From: Yimella sp. cx-51
Lineage (GTDB): Bacteria > Actinomycetota > Actinomycetes > Actinomycetales > Dermatophilaceae
Reading direction: 5' to 3'
NCBI RefSeq assembly: GCF_017654605.1
Contig: NZ_CP072113.1
Location: forward strand, 3,100,001 to 3,164,000
Length of the DNA stretch: 64,000 bases
This document shows positions 8,636-16,042 of this stretch, one piece after another (the stretch's first letter is position 1; the number at the start of each line of letters is the position of its first letter). The position numbers were made by a program, and so were the translations under genes. The notes beneath the pieces were generated by a model that was given only the letters and a program-made list of their open reading frames with translations, did not search any database and was not told the origin of the DNA.

Positions 8636-8854
8636 CTATGCAGTAGCCAGACCCACCCGGTGGGTCGCCGGACTGAAAATACCCGTCACCGTGCGCGTCC
8701 AGCCGAGTGCCGAAAACCTCGAGATGAAGGTCATGCTGCCGGTAAGGCCAGCGGCAGGACGGTGGGCAGCTGAATCCAGCAGTCCGACGTCCACACCGGC
8801 CCCACGCCTAAGTCGGCCACCAGCGCGAAGATCCTCGATGGTCAGGTGTTCCAC
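8636..8854 (-). pseudogene. Truncated Doc/Fic-type toxin remnant
   Basis: Starting at GTG 8852-8854, two bases after the antitoxin stop, the reading begins VEHLTIEDLR and contains VDVGLLDSAAHRPAA. These resemble the N-terminus of Doc toxins (a LTxEDL opening and a vrDxGLLesAlaRP block). After about residue 38 the similarity stops: there is no FGGEDAYP-like block and no HPFxDGNKR catalytic motif before the stop. The toxin is therefore cut or frameshifted and should be inactive. Doc toxins are kinases of EF-Tu. The call rests on a short match. Confidence 0.5.
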
Positions 8855-8856
8855 GG

Positions 8857-9060
8857 TCAGCGCCCCAGACGATCGAGCAGGTCGGCGTACCGCTCCCTCC
8901 CTTGGCCCGAGAGCTCACGTACTCGCGCTTCGTGCCCACGCCGGACGGCGGCCTCTCGAATGGCTCGCACCGTCGCCTCGTGCTTGCTGATTCCGTCAGC
9001 AGCGGCCAATGCCGCGAGCGCCTGCTCGTCGTCGGCATTGAGCCGCAAAGTCATCGCCAT
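8857..9060 (-). CDS. Ribbon-helix-helix antitoxin (Doc-partner type)
   Basis: A 67-residue protein from MAMTLRLN (a start six bases later, at MTLRLN, is also possible). The N-terminal strand TLRLNADDEQALAALAA and helices through EATVRAIREAAVRR fit a ribbon-helix-helix DNA-binding domain. The C-terminal tail GQGRERYADLLDRLGR is like antitoxins paired with actinobacterial Doc toxins. It directly precedes the toxin remnant with 2 bp between. The antitoxin seems intact while the toxin is broken. Confidence 0.65.
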   Translation of the reverse strand: MAMTLRLNADDEQALAALAAADGISKHEATVRAIREAAVRRGHEARVRELSGQGRERYADLLDRLGR

Positions 9061-9125
9061 CGGACGACGGTATCGCTGTGGTATCAATCGGCCGAGTGAT
9101 CGGCCGGTCGGAACGTCGAGACCGC

Positions 9126-9962
9126 TCAGGCCGTCGCCGTGACCCCTCGAAGCCCGGCGGCGGCGAGCTGCAGCCGACGCGCACCGGTGGCGTATGCCGG
9201 CACCTGGGTGAGCTTGTCGCGGTCGACCGCATCGAGAATCCAGGCCGTCACCTCGGGCGAGACCGCGCCGAGGAAGTGCCGCTGCTCGTCCGCGTCGAGG
9301 GTCGCGATGCGCTTGGCCAGACGGGCGTTGGGCACGAAACGCGGCGACTCAACGATCGCCAGGAGGTCGTCCACCGACGACGCAGCGACGCCGTTGAGCT
9401 CTGATTCCAGCGTCGGACGTCCGGCCGCGGCGTGGGCGTCGACGACGTAGAGGTGGTCGATCCAGGAGGCGCCTGCGTCGGCGAGGCAGCCGTCCATCGC
9501 GACCTCGTGGGTGCCGGTGACGCGAATGTCGTCGAGCGCGATCACGCGAGCGCCGGCGACGTCGACCCGCGGATCGACGTGCATCGATTTCGCCCCGACG
9601 GCGCGCTCCCGCTCGTCAGCGCTCATGGTGGCGTAGTCGCCGGGAGAGACGCCGAGGCGGTGCACCCGCAACGGTTCGAGCGTGACCTCGGGCGCGAGGC
9701 GGCGCATGCGGGCGACGAACGGCGACACCAGCGACCGCGCGGCGGGAGGCACGGCCCCGTAACCGGACGAGGTTACGAAGATCCGCTCGCCAGCGGCTGG
9801 CTGCACGATGCGGTGGAACTCGTCGGCCAGGCCGCGCCCGAAGGCGATGGACGCCAGTCCGTCGCCGTACTTGAACCGGCTGTAGTCGACGGCGTTGACC
9901 AGGCCGAGGCTCGGCAGCCCCGAATCAGCGGTGAGCGTGTGGAGTGCGATGCGATCAGACAT
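9126..9962 (-). CDS. Phosphoribosyltransferase-like protein of the Ter gene cluster (PRTase A)
   Basis: A 278-residue cytosolic protein; ATG at 9960-9962, overlapping the preceding gene by 8 bp. The PRPP-binding signature VIALDDIRVTGTHE (about residues 138-151) is of the type I phosphoribosyltransferase form. The rest diverges from nucleotide-salvage enzymes. Such PRTases occur in pairs in tellurium-resistance (Ter) clusters, in a module proposed by Anantharaman, Iyer and Aravind to make a nucleoside-like metabolite. It is paralogous to the next gene (9955-10794); both share the opening pattern D-x-x-x-Y-S-R-x-K-x-G-D. Confidence 0.8.
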   Translation of the reverse strand: MSDRIALHTLTADSGLPSLGLVNAVDYSRFKYGDGLASIAFGRGLADEFHRIVQPAAGERIFVTSSGYGAVPPAARSLVSPFVARMRRLAPEVTLEPLRVHRLGVSPGDYATMSADERERAVGAKSMHVDPRVDVAGARVIALDDIRVTGTHEVAMDGCLADAGASWIDHLYVVDAHAAAGRPTLESELNGVAASSVDDLLAIVESPRFVPNARLAKRIATLDADEQRHFLGAVSPEVTAWILDAVDRDKLTQVPAYATGARRLQLAAAGLRGVTATA

Positions 9963-10794
9963 GGGCGACCTCCCGCTGGATCGCCGCCTGGAGCGTTGCG
10001 AAGCCGTCGGGATAACCGGCGATGAACTCAGGCCCAGTGGCGAGCGCGCCTTCGTACATCTCGCGCACCAGTGCATTCGGCACCTCGGCGACGAACTCGG
10101 GCAGTTCGGGTGAGGCCAGCGCCCGCTTCAGGAAACGGATCGTCAGGTGGAAGCGTCCGGCGCGAGCAGCCGGCACCATCTGCAGGATCGAGGTGATCGT
10201 GGCGTGGTTGAGCGCCGATTCGACGTGTGGGGACGCGGCGAGTTCGGGCGAGCAGACAGCGACGTATGCCGTGACGAGGGTGGCCGGGGCGGCTGCTTCG
10301 AGGGCGGCGAGCACGGTGCGCTCGGCGAGGCCGGTCACCCGCACGTCGTCGATGACGACGCAGTTGGTGCCGTCGATCGGCTCGGCCAGGCTGAACCCGA
10401 TGCGGGCCAGTTCGGCCTCGCGCTCGGCCTGGGTGGAAGCCGCGTAATCGGTGTGGGTCACCGAATCCTTGCGCACCTGCACGATGCGTCCGGGCTGAAG
10501 ACCCTGCTCGGCGCGAGCAGCATTGACGCGCGACAACACAGCGTCGGCGAGGAACCAGCAGCTGGGCCGCACCGCCAGGTAGGCCACCGGCAAGGTCGGG
10601 ATCGCGGCGTCGGTGAGCAGGTGCGGGCACTGCTGCACGAGCGCGGCGGCCAACTTCGCCCCGAGCGAATCGATGGCAGCGGCGTCCCCGTGCTTCATGC
10701 GGGAGTAGGTGTCGGTGTCGAAGAGGGAACCGTCGTCAGTGCGCACGGCATCGACCGGACTGTGCAGCGTCGCGGTCGTCACGCAGGTGGTCAT
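9955..10794 (-). CDS. Phosphoribosyltransferase-like protein of the Ter gene cluster (PRTase B)
   Basis: A 279-residue protein with PRPP motif CVVIDDVRVTGLAE (about residues 151-164). The start at ATG 10792-10794 is supported by GGGGAG six bases upstream. The N-terminal TDTYSRMKHGDAAAIDSLG is shared with the neighbouring PRTase. It probably acts with that protein and the HAD phosphatase in one reaction series, since the three genes are consecutive on one strand below the terD genes. No substrate is known. Confidence 0.8.
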   Translation of the reverse strand: MTTCVTTATLHSPVDAVRTDDGSLFDTDTYSRMKHGDAAAIDSLGAKLAAALVQQCPHLLTDAAIPTLPVAYLAVRPSCWFLADAVLSRVNAARAEQGLQPGRIVQVRKDSVTHTDYAASTQAEREAELARIGFSLAEPIDGTNCVVIDDVRVTGLAERTVLAALEAAAPATLVTAYVAVCSPELAASPHVESALNHATITSILQMVPAARAGRFHLTIRFLKRALASPELPEFVAEVPNALVREMYEGALATGPEFIAGYPDGFATLQAAIQREVAHV

Positions 10795-10836
10795 GTGGTC
10801 TCCCCAGTGCCGTCGCACCCGCGACTGCGGCTGCGC

Positions 10837-11526
10837 CTACCGCAGCGCCTCCAAGGCCGCCACGGTGCTCTCCCCATCAGGCTCGACCAGCACGGCACTC
10901 AGGCCGGCAGCTCGGGCTCCTTCGACATCGGCGACGGGATTGTCACCGATGTGTACAACGCAAGATGACGCAAACGGTTCCGCAGCGGTTCCTTGGACGA
11001 ATGTGAGACTGATCTCGAAAATTCGCCGGTCGGGTTTGGCCCACTCGACCTCGTTGGAGAAGACCATGCCGAGGTCACCGTGAAATCCGGCCGACGCGAG
11101 CAGGTCGCGCATGAGAACACCAGGCAGCATTCCGGTGTTGGACGTCAGCACCACCGGCATCCGCCGCCCGAAGTCGGCGACGAGGTCGGGCAGACGCGGG
11201 TCGAGCGCGATCGGGTGGTGCGCGCGGGCGAGCTCAGCCTGCTGCGCCATCAACCGCTCGACCGTGGACGCGTCGAGCTGTGCGGGCACGTCGAGCGCGG
11301 TGAGCGCGAGCGTCGTGCGTTCGACGAAACCTACGTCCGTGCCGCGTGCCATCGAGATCTCGTCGGCCTCCCGGTCACTGCTGCGCATCACCTCGTTGAA
11401 CCGCTCCGGCGAGACGGACGGCGCAAGGGCCGCGCGCAGCATCTCGTTGCGGGCGGGCTTGAAGGAGGGGTCGCTACGCAGCAGCGTGCCCCAGATGTCG
11501 AGGCTGATCGCACAGGTGGTGGGCAC
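10837..11526 (-). CDS. HAD-superfamily hydrolase of the Ter cluster
   Basis: A 229-residue HAD protein from GTG 11524-11526. Motif I is ISLDIWGTLL (nucleophile Asp kept, +2 position Trp), motif II LTSNTG, motif III Lys in WAKPDRRIF, and motif IV HIGDNPVADVEGA. The cap lies between motifs I and II. A phosphoester or pyrophosphate substrate made by the adjacent PRTases is a reasonable inference; HAD enzymes are a regular member of the Ter biosynthetic module. Confidence 0.82.
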   Translation of the reverse strand: MPTTCAISLDIWGTLLRSDPSFKPARNEMLRAALAPSVSPERFNEVMRSSDREADEISMARGTDVGFVERTTLALTALDVPAQLDASTVERLMAQQAELARAHHPIALDPRLPDLVADFGRRMPVVLTSNTGMLPGVLMRDLLASAGFHGDLGMVFSNEVEWAKPDRRIFEISLTFVQGTAAEPFASSCVVHIGDNPVADVEGARAAGLSAVLVEPDGESTVAALEALR

Positions 11527-11546
11527 CCGACGAATGTAGCGGCGAC

Positions 11547-11620
11547 ACAAGTCGCGGACGACGCGAGCAGTGCGCGGATCGACTGATCCGCGAACTGTGC
11601 TCACGTCGTCCGCGAGTTGT
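11547..11620. repeat. Long imperfect palindrome, copy A of a dispersed element
   Basis: Arms of about 33 bases (left begins ACAAGTCGCGGACGACGCGA, right ends with the complement ...CGTCGTCCGCGAGTTGT) surround a GACT centre. A second copy with the same arm sequence is at 40549-40622. It lies between the HAD gene and terD, so it may also end or process the terD transcript. Confidence 0.7.
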
Positions 11621-11660
11621 ATTCGGGAGGTGGTCGCCGGCTCACCCAGCGACCACCGCC

Positions 11661-12251
11661 TCAGATTGCCTGCAGCGCCAGCGGCTCCAGCTCACGGGCG
11701 ATGCGACCGTTGCCGGGGGTGCCGACGGCGGTGAACGCCCAGCCGTTGCCCTGGCGCGAGACCTTCGCCATGACCAGCGCGGTGTGCGGGCCCGAGCCGG
11801 TGAGCTGGAAGCGGGCCAGCTCGGTGTCATTGGCGTTCGAGTCGACGACGCGCACGAAAGCGTTGTCGATCTCGGTGAAGTTTTCGCCGGAGAAGGAGTT
11901 GACGACGAACACGATGTGCTCGACCGAACCCGACACTGCCGGCAGGTCGACGACGATCGACTCGTCGTCACCGTCACCAGCGCCGGTGAGGTTGTCACCG
12001 GTGTGCTGCACGGAGCCGTCCTGGCTGCGCAGGTTGCCGAAGTAGACGATGTCGAGCACGCGACCGCCGCCGATCAGCAGCGCCGATGCGTCGAGGTCGA
12101 TGTCGCGCTGCACCTGCTTGGTGCCGCCGAACAGACCCTTCTTGGTGACGACCTTGACGTCCCAACCCAGACCCATGCGTACGCGCGAGAGCTGGCCGCC
12201 GTCCTGCTTGGCGAGGTTGACGGTCTGGCCCTTGTTGAGGTTGATGCCCAT
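11661..12251 (-). CDS. TerD family protein (TerZ/TerD type)
   Basis: A 196-residue calcium-binding stress protein. It starts MGINLNKGQTVNLAKQDGG and has the paired acidic loops [10 protein letters not shown] and GDGDDESIVVDL that bind Ca2+ in TerD. The stretch KKGLFGGTKQVQRD is an insertion in the first half. TerD proteins are cytosolic or membrane-associated and confer tellurite and other stress tolerance with TerC. Four bases downstream of the terC stop. Confidence 0.9.
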   Translation of the reverse strand: MGINLNKGQTVNLAKQDGGQLSRVRMGLGWDVKVVTKKGLFGGTKQVQRDIDLDASALLIGGGRVLDIVYFGNLRSQDGSVQHTGDNLTGAGDGDDESIVVDLPAVSGSVEHIVFVVNSFSGENFTEIDNAFVRVVDSNANDTELARFQLTGSGPHTALVMAKVSRQGNGWAFTAVGTPGNGRIARELEPLALQAI

Positions 12252-12254
12252 CGT

Positions 12255-13388
12255 TTACTGCCCCTGTCCTGTTGGTTGGTAAGAGCTTTCCTGTTCGGCC
12301 AACGGATGGCCGGCGTCGTCGGTTTCGTCGTCCTTCTTGTTGGCCACCACCGAGGTGATGAAGGCCGCGCCGATGAAGGCGATGCCGATGCCGCCGATGA
12401 TGAACTCGCTCAGGTGCGCCTTGATCGTCAGGATCAGCATGATCGCGAGCGCACCGATCGCCCAGTGAGCGCCGTGCTCGAGGAAGCGGTATTCAGCGAG
12501 CGTGCCTTCGCGCACGAGGTAGATCGTCATGGAGCGGACGCAGAGCGCACCGACACCCAGACCCATCATGATGATGAGCGGGTCAGGGGTGATCGCGAAT
12601 GCACCGATCACGCCGTCGAAGCTGAACGTGGCGTCCAGCACCTCCAAGAACATGAACATCGAGAAGGCGGCCTTACCGGCGAGCTTGACCACTTCACCGC
12701 GCGATTCGGCTTCTTCGAACTCGTGGTCCTTCTCCTCCTCGCGGGCTTCCATCATCGAGGAGAGGCCGTTGACCGAGAGGTAGAGGACGATGCCGAGCAG
12801 ACCGGCGAAGAGCACCTGGTTCTTGATCGCCTGGGTGTCGGCGAGGAACTCCGCGGCCAGCAGCAGCGAGACGCCGGCGATGATCACCGACAGGACGTCG
12901 AGCTTGCCCAGCTTCTGCATCGGGCCCTCGATCCACTTCAGCCACAGGATGTCGCGCTCGTCGAAGAGGAAGTCGAGGAAGAGCAGCAACAGGAACATGC
13001 CACCGAAAGCGGCGATGCTCGGGTGTGCCTCGTTGAGGATGTAGCCGTAGGTGCCCGGGGTCTCCGGGTCGCCCTTCTCCAGAGCCAACTGGACGGCCTC
13101 GATGGGGCCGACACCGCCGGTGAGTGTGACGATCAGGAACGGGAAGACCAGTCGCATACCGAACACGGCGATCAGGACGCCGATGGTCAGGAAGATCTTC
13201 TGCCAGAAGTCGTTCAGGCGTACGAGGTACTTGGCGTTGACCGCCGCGTTGTCGAAGGAGAAGACGATCTCCACCAGGATCAGGATCGCGGTGAGGACGA
13301 CGGCGGCCCAGCCGTCGTAGAAGAAGGCGACGATCAGGACGATCGCCGCGACGATCAGGTCCGGGGTGAAATGTCGGAGAGCTTTCAT
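12255..13388 (-). CDS. TerC-like integral membrane protein (DUF475)
   Basis: About 377 residues with eight or more membrane segments. The conserved acid-containing helices LVEIVFSFDNAAVNAKYL and VLDATFSFDGVIGAFAI are the TerC/DUF475 metal-related motifs. Start at ATG 13386-13388 (MKALRHFTPDL); a GTG 36 bases upstream in frame is an alternative. TerC partners TerD at the membrane and has been linked to Mn2+ efflux. It lies between two terD genes on the same strand. Confidence 0.9.
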   Translation of the reverse strand: MKALRHFTPDLIVAAIVLIVAFFYDGWAAVVLTAILILVEIVFSFDNAAVNAKYLVRLNDFWQKIFLTIGVLIAVFGMRLVFPFLIVTLTGGVGPIEAVQLALEKGDPETPGTYGYILNEAHPSIAAFGGMFLLLLFLDFLFDERDILWLKWIEGPMQKLGKLDVLSVIIAGVSLLLAAEFLADTQAIKNQVLFAGLLGIVLYLSVNGLSSMMEAREEEKDHEFEEAESRGEVVKLAGKAAFSMFMFLEVLDATFSFDGVIGAFAITPDPLIIMMGLGVGALCVRSMTIYLVREGTLAEYRFLEHGAHWAIGALAIMLILTIKAHLSEFIIGGIGIAFIGAAFITSVVANKKDDETDDAGHPLAEQESSYQPTGQGQ

Positions 13389-13468
13389 TTCTGCTTTCGT
13401 GAAGAAGTGGTGCAGGCAGGTCACAGCCGCCCCAGGTGTCTGAGGCGGCTGCGATCAAGTCGGTCGGA

Positions 13469-14056
13469 TCAGCCGACCGACAGGCCGAAGTCGGTGATGA
13501 CCCCGCCCAGTCCGTTGGAGTAGCCCTGCGCGATCGCGCGGAACTTCCACTCGCCGGCGTTGCGGTAGAGCTCGCCGAAGATGAGTGCGGTCTCGGTGGA
13601 GGCGTCCTCACCGAGGTCGAAGCGCACGCCCTTGTCGTTGTTCATCGGGTCGTCGGCGTCGAAGACGCGGATGTAGGCGTCCGAAACCTGGCCGAAATTC
13701 TGGCCGCGGGTGTCGGCCTGGTCGATCGAGGCGACGAAGACGACCTTCTCGACGTCGGCGGACAGGCGGGTGAGATCGATCAGGATCTGCTCGTCGTCAC
13801 CATCGCCCTCGCCGGTGCGGTTGTCGCCCTGGTGGGTGACCGCGCCGTTGTCGCCGGTGAGGTTGTTGTAGAAGACGAAGTCGGCGTCGCTGCGCACCTT
13901 GCCGTCAGCGCCGCACAGCAGCGCCGAGGCGTCGAGGTCGAAGGCGGCGCCGTCGGTCGTCCGCGGGTTCCAGCCCAGACCGACGATCGCGTTCGTCATT
14001 CCCGGTGCGGCCTTCGCCAACGAGATGTTGCCGCCCTTGCTGAGGCTGACTGCCAT
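13469..14056 (-). CDS. TerD family protein
   Basis: A 195-residue protein starting [19 protein letters not shown]. Ca2+-binding acidic loops [10 protein letters not shown] and [14 protein letters not shown] are intact, and the C-terminus carries the [20 protein letters not shown] pattern of canonical TerD/TerE. The ribosome site GAAAGAAGGAAGAAA precedes the ATG. It is the most canonical of the TerD set here. Confidence 0.93.
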   Translation of the reverse strand: MAVSLSKGGNISLAKAAPGMTNAIVGLGWNPRTTDGAAFDLDASALLCGADGKVRSDADFVFYNNLTGDNGAVTHQGDNRTGEGDGDDEQILIDLTRLSADVEKVVFVASIDQADTRGQNFGQVSDAYIRVFDADDPMNNDKGVRFDLGEDASTETALIFGELYRNAGEWKFRAIAQGYSNGLGGVITDFGLSVG

Positions 14057-14112
14057 GTTTCTTCCTTCTTTCCCAGGCCCCCGGCCTGCGTGAACTGTCT
14101 AGCTTTACTGGT

Positions 14113-15336
14113 CTAAAACAGTGGCGTGAACGGGTCGCGCCAAGTCATCTGGTCGTAGCCGTAGACGCCTGCCACCTGCTGCAACGTTCCACTGAAGGGG
14201 TCGTGTTCCGCTCGCAGCACAATTCTTCCTTCGACGACATAACCCGTGACCAGGGCCTTGGCCCCGAACGTCGCGGACGTGTCGAGCACCACTTCCAGGC
14301 GAGAGCCCCCGTACGTGCCGATGACCAAGGTACCGCCGGGCATCGATCGATCGGAGGTCTGCGGCAACCCGATGATGAAGAACCGGAGAACATCGGTGAT
14401 CGCGCGCAGATTGACGGTGACGCCCTGCGGGGTCGACCGGAAGATCGGGGACGACGGATCAGGACCTTGCGGACGGAGGCCGGGCAGCACCATGCTCTCG
14501 CGCTGATCGGAGGTCTCGAAGGCACAGCCGAGCAGCAACTGGTTGGGCTGGGCGGTGGCGGCCTGGAACTCCAGCGCCCCGCCGCTGGACTGCATGCGGG
14601 TCAGGTGGACGACCGGGTCATCAACGCTGAGGATGCGGCGTTCTTCCTGCTCGATGGTGGGCAGGCCGAGTTCGTGGGACACCAGCGGTGCGTACCTTCC
14701 CTGGGTTTTCGGCGACGGGTTGCCGTTGCCGTTGAGGTCGAGCGGGTTTGAGCTGCTGTGCTGCACCTGCGCCCCCGTCGGCGGCTGGGCCGACGGACGG
14801 CTGAGGTCGAGTGGGCTGCTCGCCTGCCTTGGTGCGGGGGCGGGGTCGGGCGCGCTGGACGTGCCGAGGTCAAGCGGATTGCTGGACTGTCTTGGCGCGG
14901 GAGTTTGCTCAGGGGCACCGGAAGAGCCGAGATCGAGCGGGTTGCCGGACGACCGCTGCGGCGCCTGACTCTGCTCGGCGGTGGAAGAGCCGAGGTCGAG
15001 TGGGCTGCTGCTCGACTGTCGTGGTTGCTGCGATCCGAAAGAACCCAGGTCGAGCGAACCGCCCGAGCTGGTCGGCTGCTGCGGACGCGGCGCGGGACTT
15101 TGCTCGGGAGCGCTGGACGCACCCAGGTCGAGCGGATTGCCGGACGAACTCGGCTGCTGTGTGGACGATGCACCCCGTCCTGGTCGGGTGGATCGTCCGC
15201 TCAAGAAGTCGGCGACCGGCGACGACGACTGCATCGTGCTCGATGCCAACGAGCTCGGCGCTGACCCACTCGGTGCTGCTGAAGCAGCTGGCGCGGCGCG
15301 GCGCGCCCGCAGGAAGGGCGCGTCCTCCCCTTTCAC
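14113..15336 (-). CDS. TerD-like protein with a low-complexity LDL-repeat N-terminus
   Basis: A 407-residue protein starting at GTG 15334-15336, overlapping the upstream terD stop. Residues about 60-200 hold seven spaced copies of a short S-x-P-L-D-L-G motif (NPLDLGAS, GSLDLGSF, SPLDLGSS, NPLDLGSS, NPLDLGTS, SPLDLSRP, NPLDLNGN). They are separated by Gln/Pro/Ala/Ser-rich linkers such as APEQTPAPRQ. The C-terminal about 190 residues look like a divergent TerD domain (LVIGTYGGSRLEVVLDTSA). The acidic Ca2+ loops of TerD are not evident. The repeats are probably disordered binding motifs. The DNA of the repeats is itself reiterated. Confidence 0.75.
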   Translation of the reverse strand: MKGEDAPFLRARRAAPAASAAPSGSAPSSLASSTMQSSSPVADFLSGRSTRPGRGASSTQQPSSSGNPLDLGASSAPEQSPAPRPQQPTSSGGSLDLGSFGSQQPRQSSSSPLDLGSSTAEQSQAPQRSSGNPLDLGSSGAPEQTPAPRQSSNPLDLGTSSAPDPAPAPRQASSPLDLSRPSAQPPTGAQVQHSSSNPLDLNGNGNPSPKTQGRYAPLVSHELGLPTIEQEERRILSVDDPVVHLTRMQSSGGALEFQAATAQPNQLLLGCAFETSDQRESMVLPGLRPQGPDPSSPIFRSTPQGVTVNLRAITDVLRFFIIGLPQTSDRSMPGGTLVIGTYGGSRLEVVLDTSATFGAKALVTGYVVEGRIVLRAEHDPFSGTLQQVAGVYGYDQMTWRDPFTPLF

Positions 15337-15887
15337 AGGTGCACCCCGAAGTCGCGGGCGACGCCCTTGAGGCCGTCCGAATAACCGGCGCCGAGCACGC
15401 GCAGTTTCCAGTCGCCGCCGTGGCGGTAGAGCTCGACCAGCGACAGCGCCGTCTCTCCCGACAGGCCGGGGACGAGGTCATTGGTGCTGATCAGCGAGGC
15501 GCCGCCGTCGAGGTTCAACACTCGCACGACGAGCTTGCGCAGCTGACCGAGCGTACGGCGTCCGCCTCCGCCTTCGTTGACGTAGAGCACGAAGACGATG
15601 CGTTCGACGTCCTGCGGCACTGCGGCCAAATCGACCTCGACCTGTGCGTCGTCGTCCCCCTTGGCTTGTCCGACATGTGCGGTCGACAGGTCGGAGGAGA
15701 CCATCTGGTTGAAGTGGACGACGTGGTCCTGGGTGAGGGCCTTGCGATTGCTGCCGCACAGCACGGTCAGCAGGGTCAGGCTGTCGTGCAGGAAACGCTC
15801 GGCTCCGGCGTCCCAGTCGACGCCGATGACGACACCCTTCAGACCGGGCACTTCACGGGTGAGGGCGACATTGGCCCCCTTCGCCAT
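15333..15887 (-). CDS. TerD family protein, first gene of the ter operon
   Basis: About 184 residues from ATG 15885-15887 (MAKGANVALTREVPG); a GTG at 15896 gives three more residues. It has the TerD layout with acidic loop KGDDDAQVEVDL and a C-terminal ELYRHGGDWKLRVLGAGYSD close to canonical TerD. The first acidic loop is altered (RFLHDSLTLLTVLCG instead of FDLDAS), so metal binding may be weaker. It heads a same-strand run down to 9126. Confidence 0.88.
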   Translation of the reverse strand: MAKGANVALTREVPGLKGVVIGVDWDAGAERFLHDSLTLLTVLCGSNRKALTQDHVVHFNQMVSSDLSTAHVGQAKGDDDAQVEVDLAAVPQDVERIVFVLYVNEGGGGRRTLGQLRKLVVRVLNLDGGASLISTNDLVPGLSGETALSLVELYRHGGDWKLRVLGAGYSDGLKGVARDFGVHL

Positions 15888-15969
15888 TGGACTCACCCCG
15901 CCACCCTAACCAGCCGGGCCACGGCGTGACCGCACTTGGTTCGACGGACGGTCCACGGACAAACGCGCT

Positions 15970-16017
15970 GGGTATCGAGAAATGCCCTGGTCATGACGTA
16001 GGCGTTTCTCGATACCC
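15970..16017. terminator. Long inverted repeat between ter operon and BCCT gene
   Basis: Perfect 13-bp arms GGGTATCGAGAAA / TTTCTCGATACCC with a 22-base loop; outside these the pairing continues imperfectly (AAACGC...CTGGG). There is no clear U-tract on either strand. It lies upstream of the first ter gene and downstream of none on the minus strand, so its role as terminator is uncertain. Confidence 0.45.
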
Positions 16018-16042
16018 CAGGCGTTTGCGTTCGGCGCAGGTG

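Noticed and set aside
11784-13523. 579-codon plus-strand open frame opposite terD/terC
   Set aside because: Acidic shadow of the terC gene without motifs or ribosome site.
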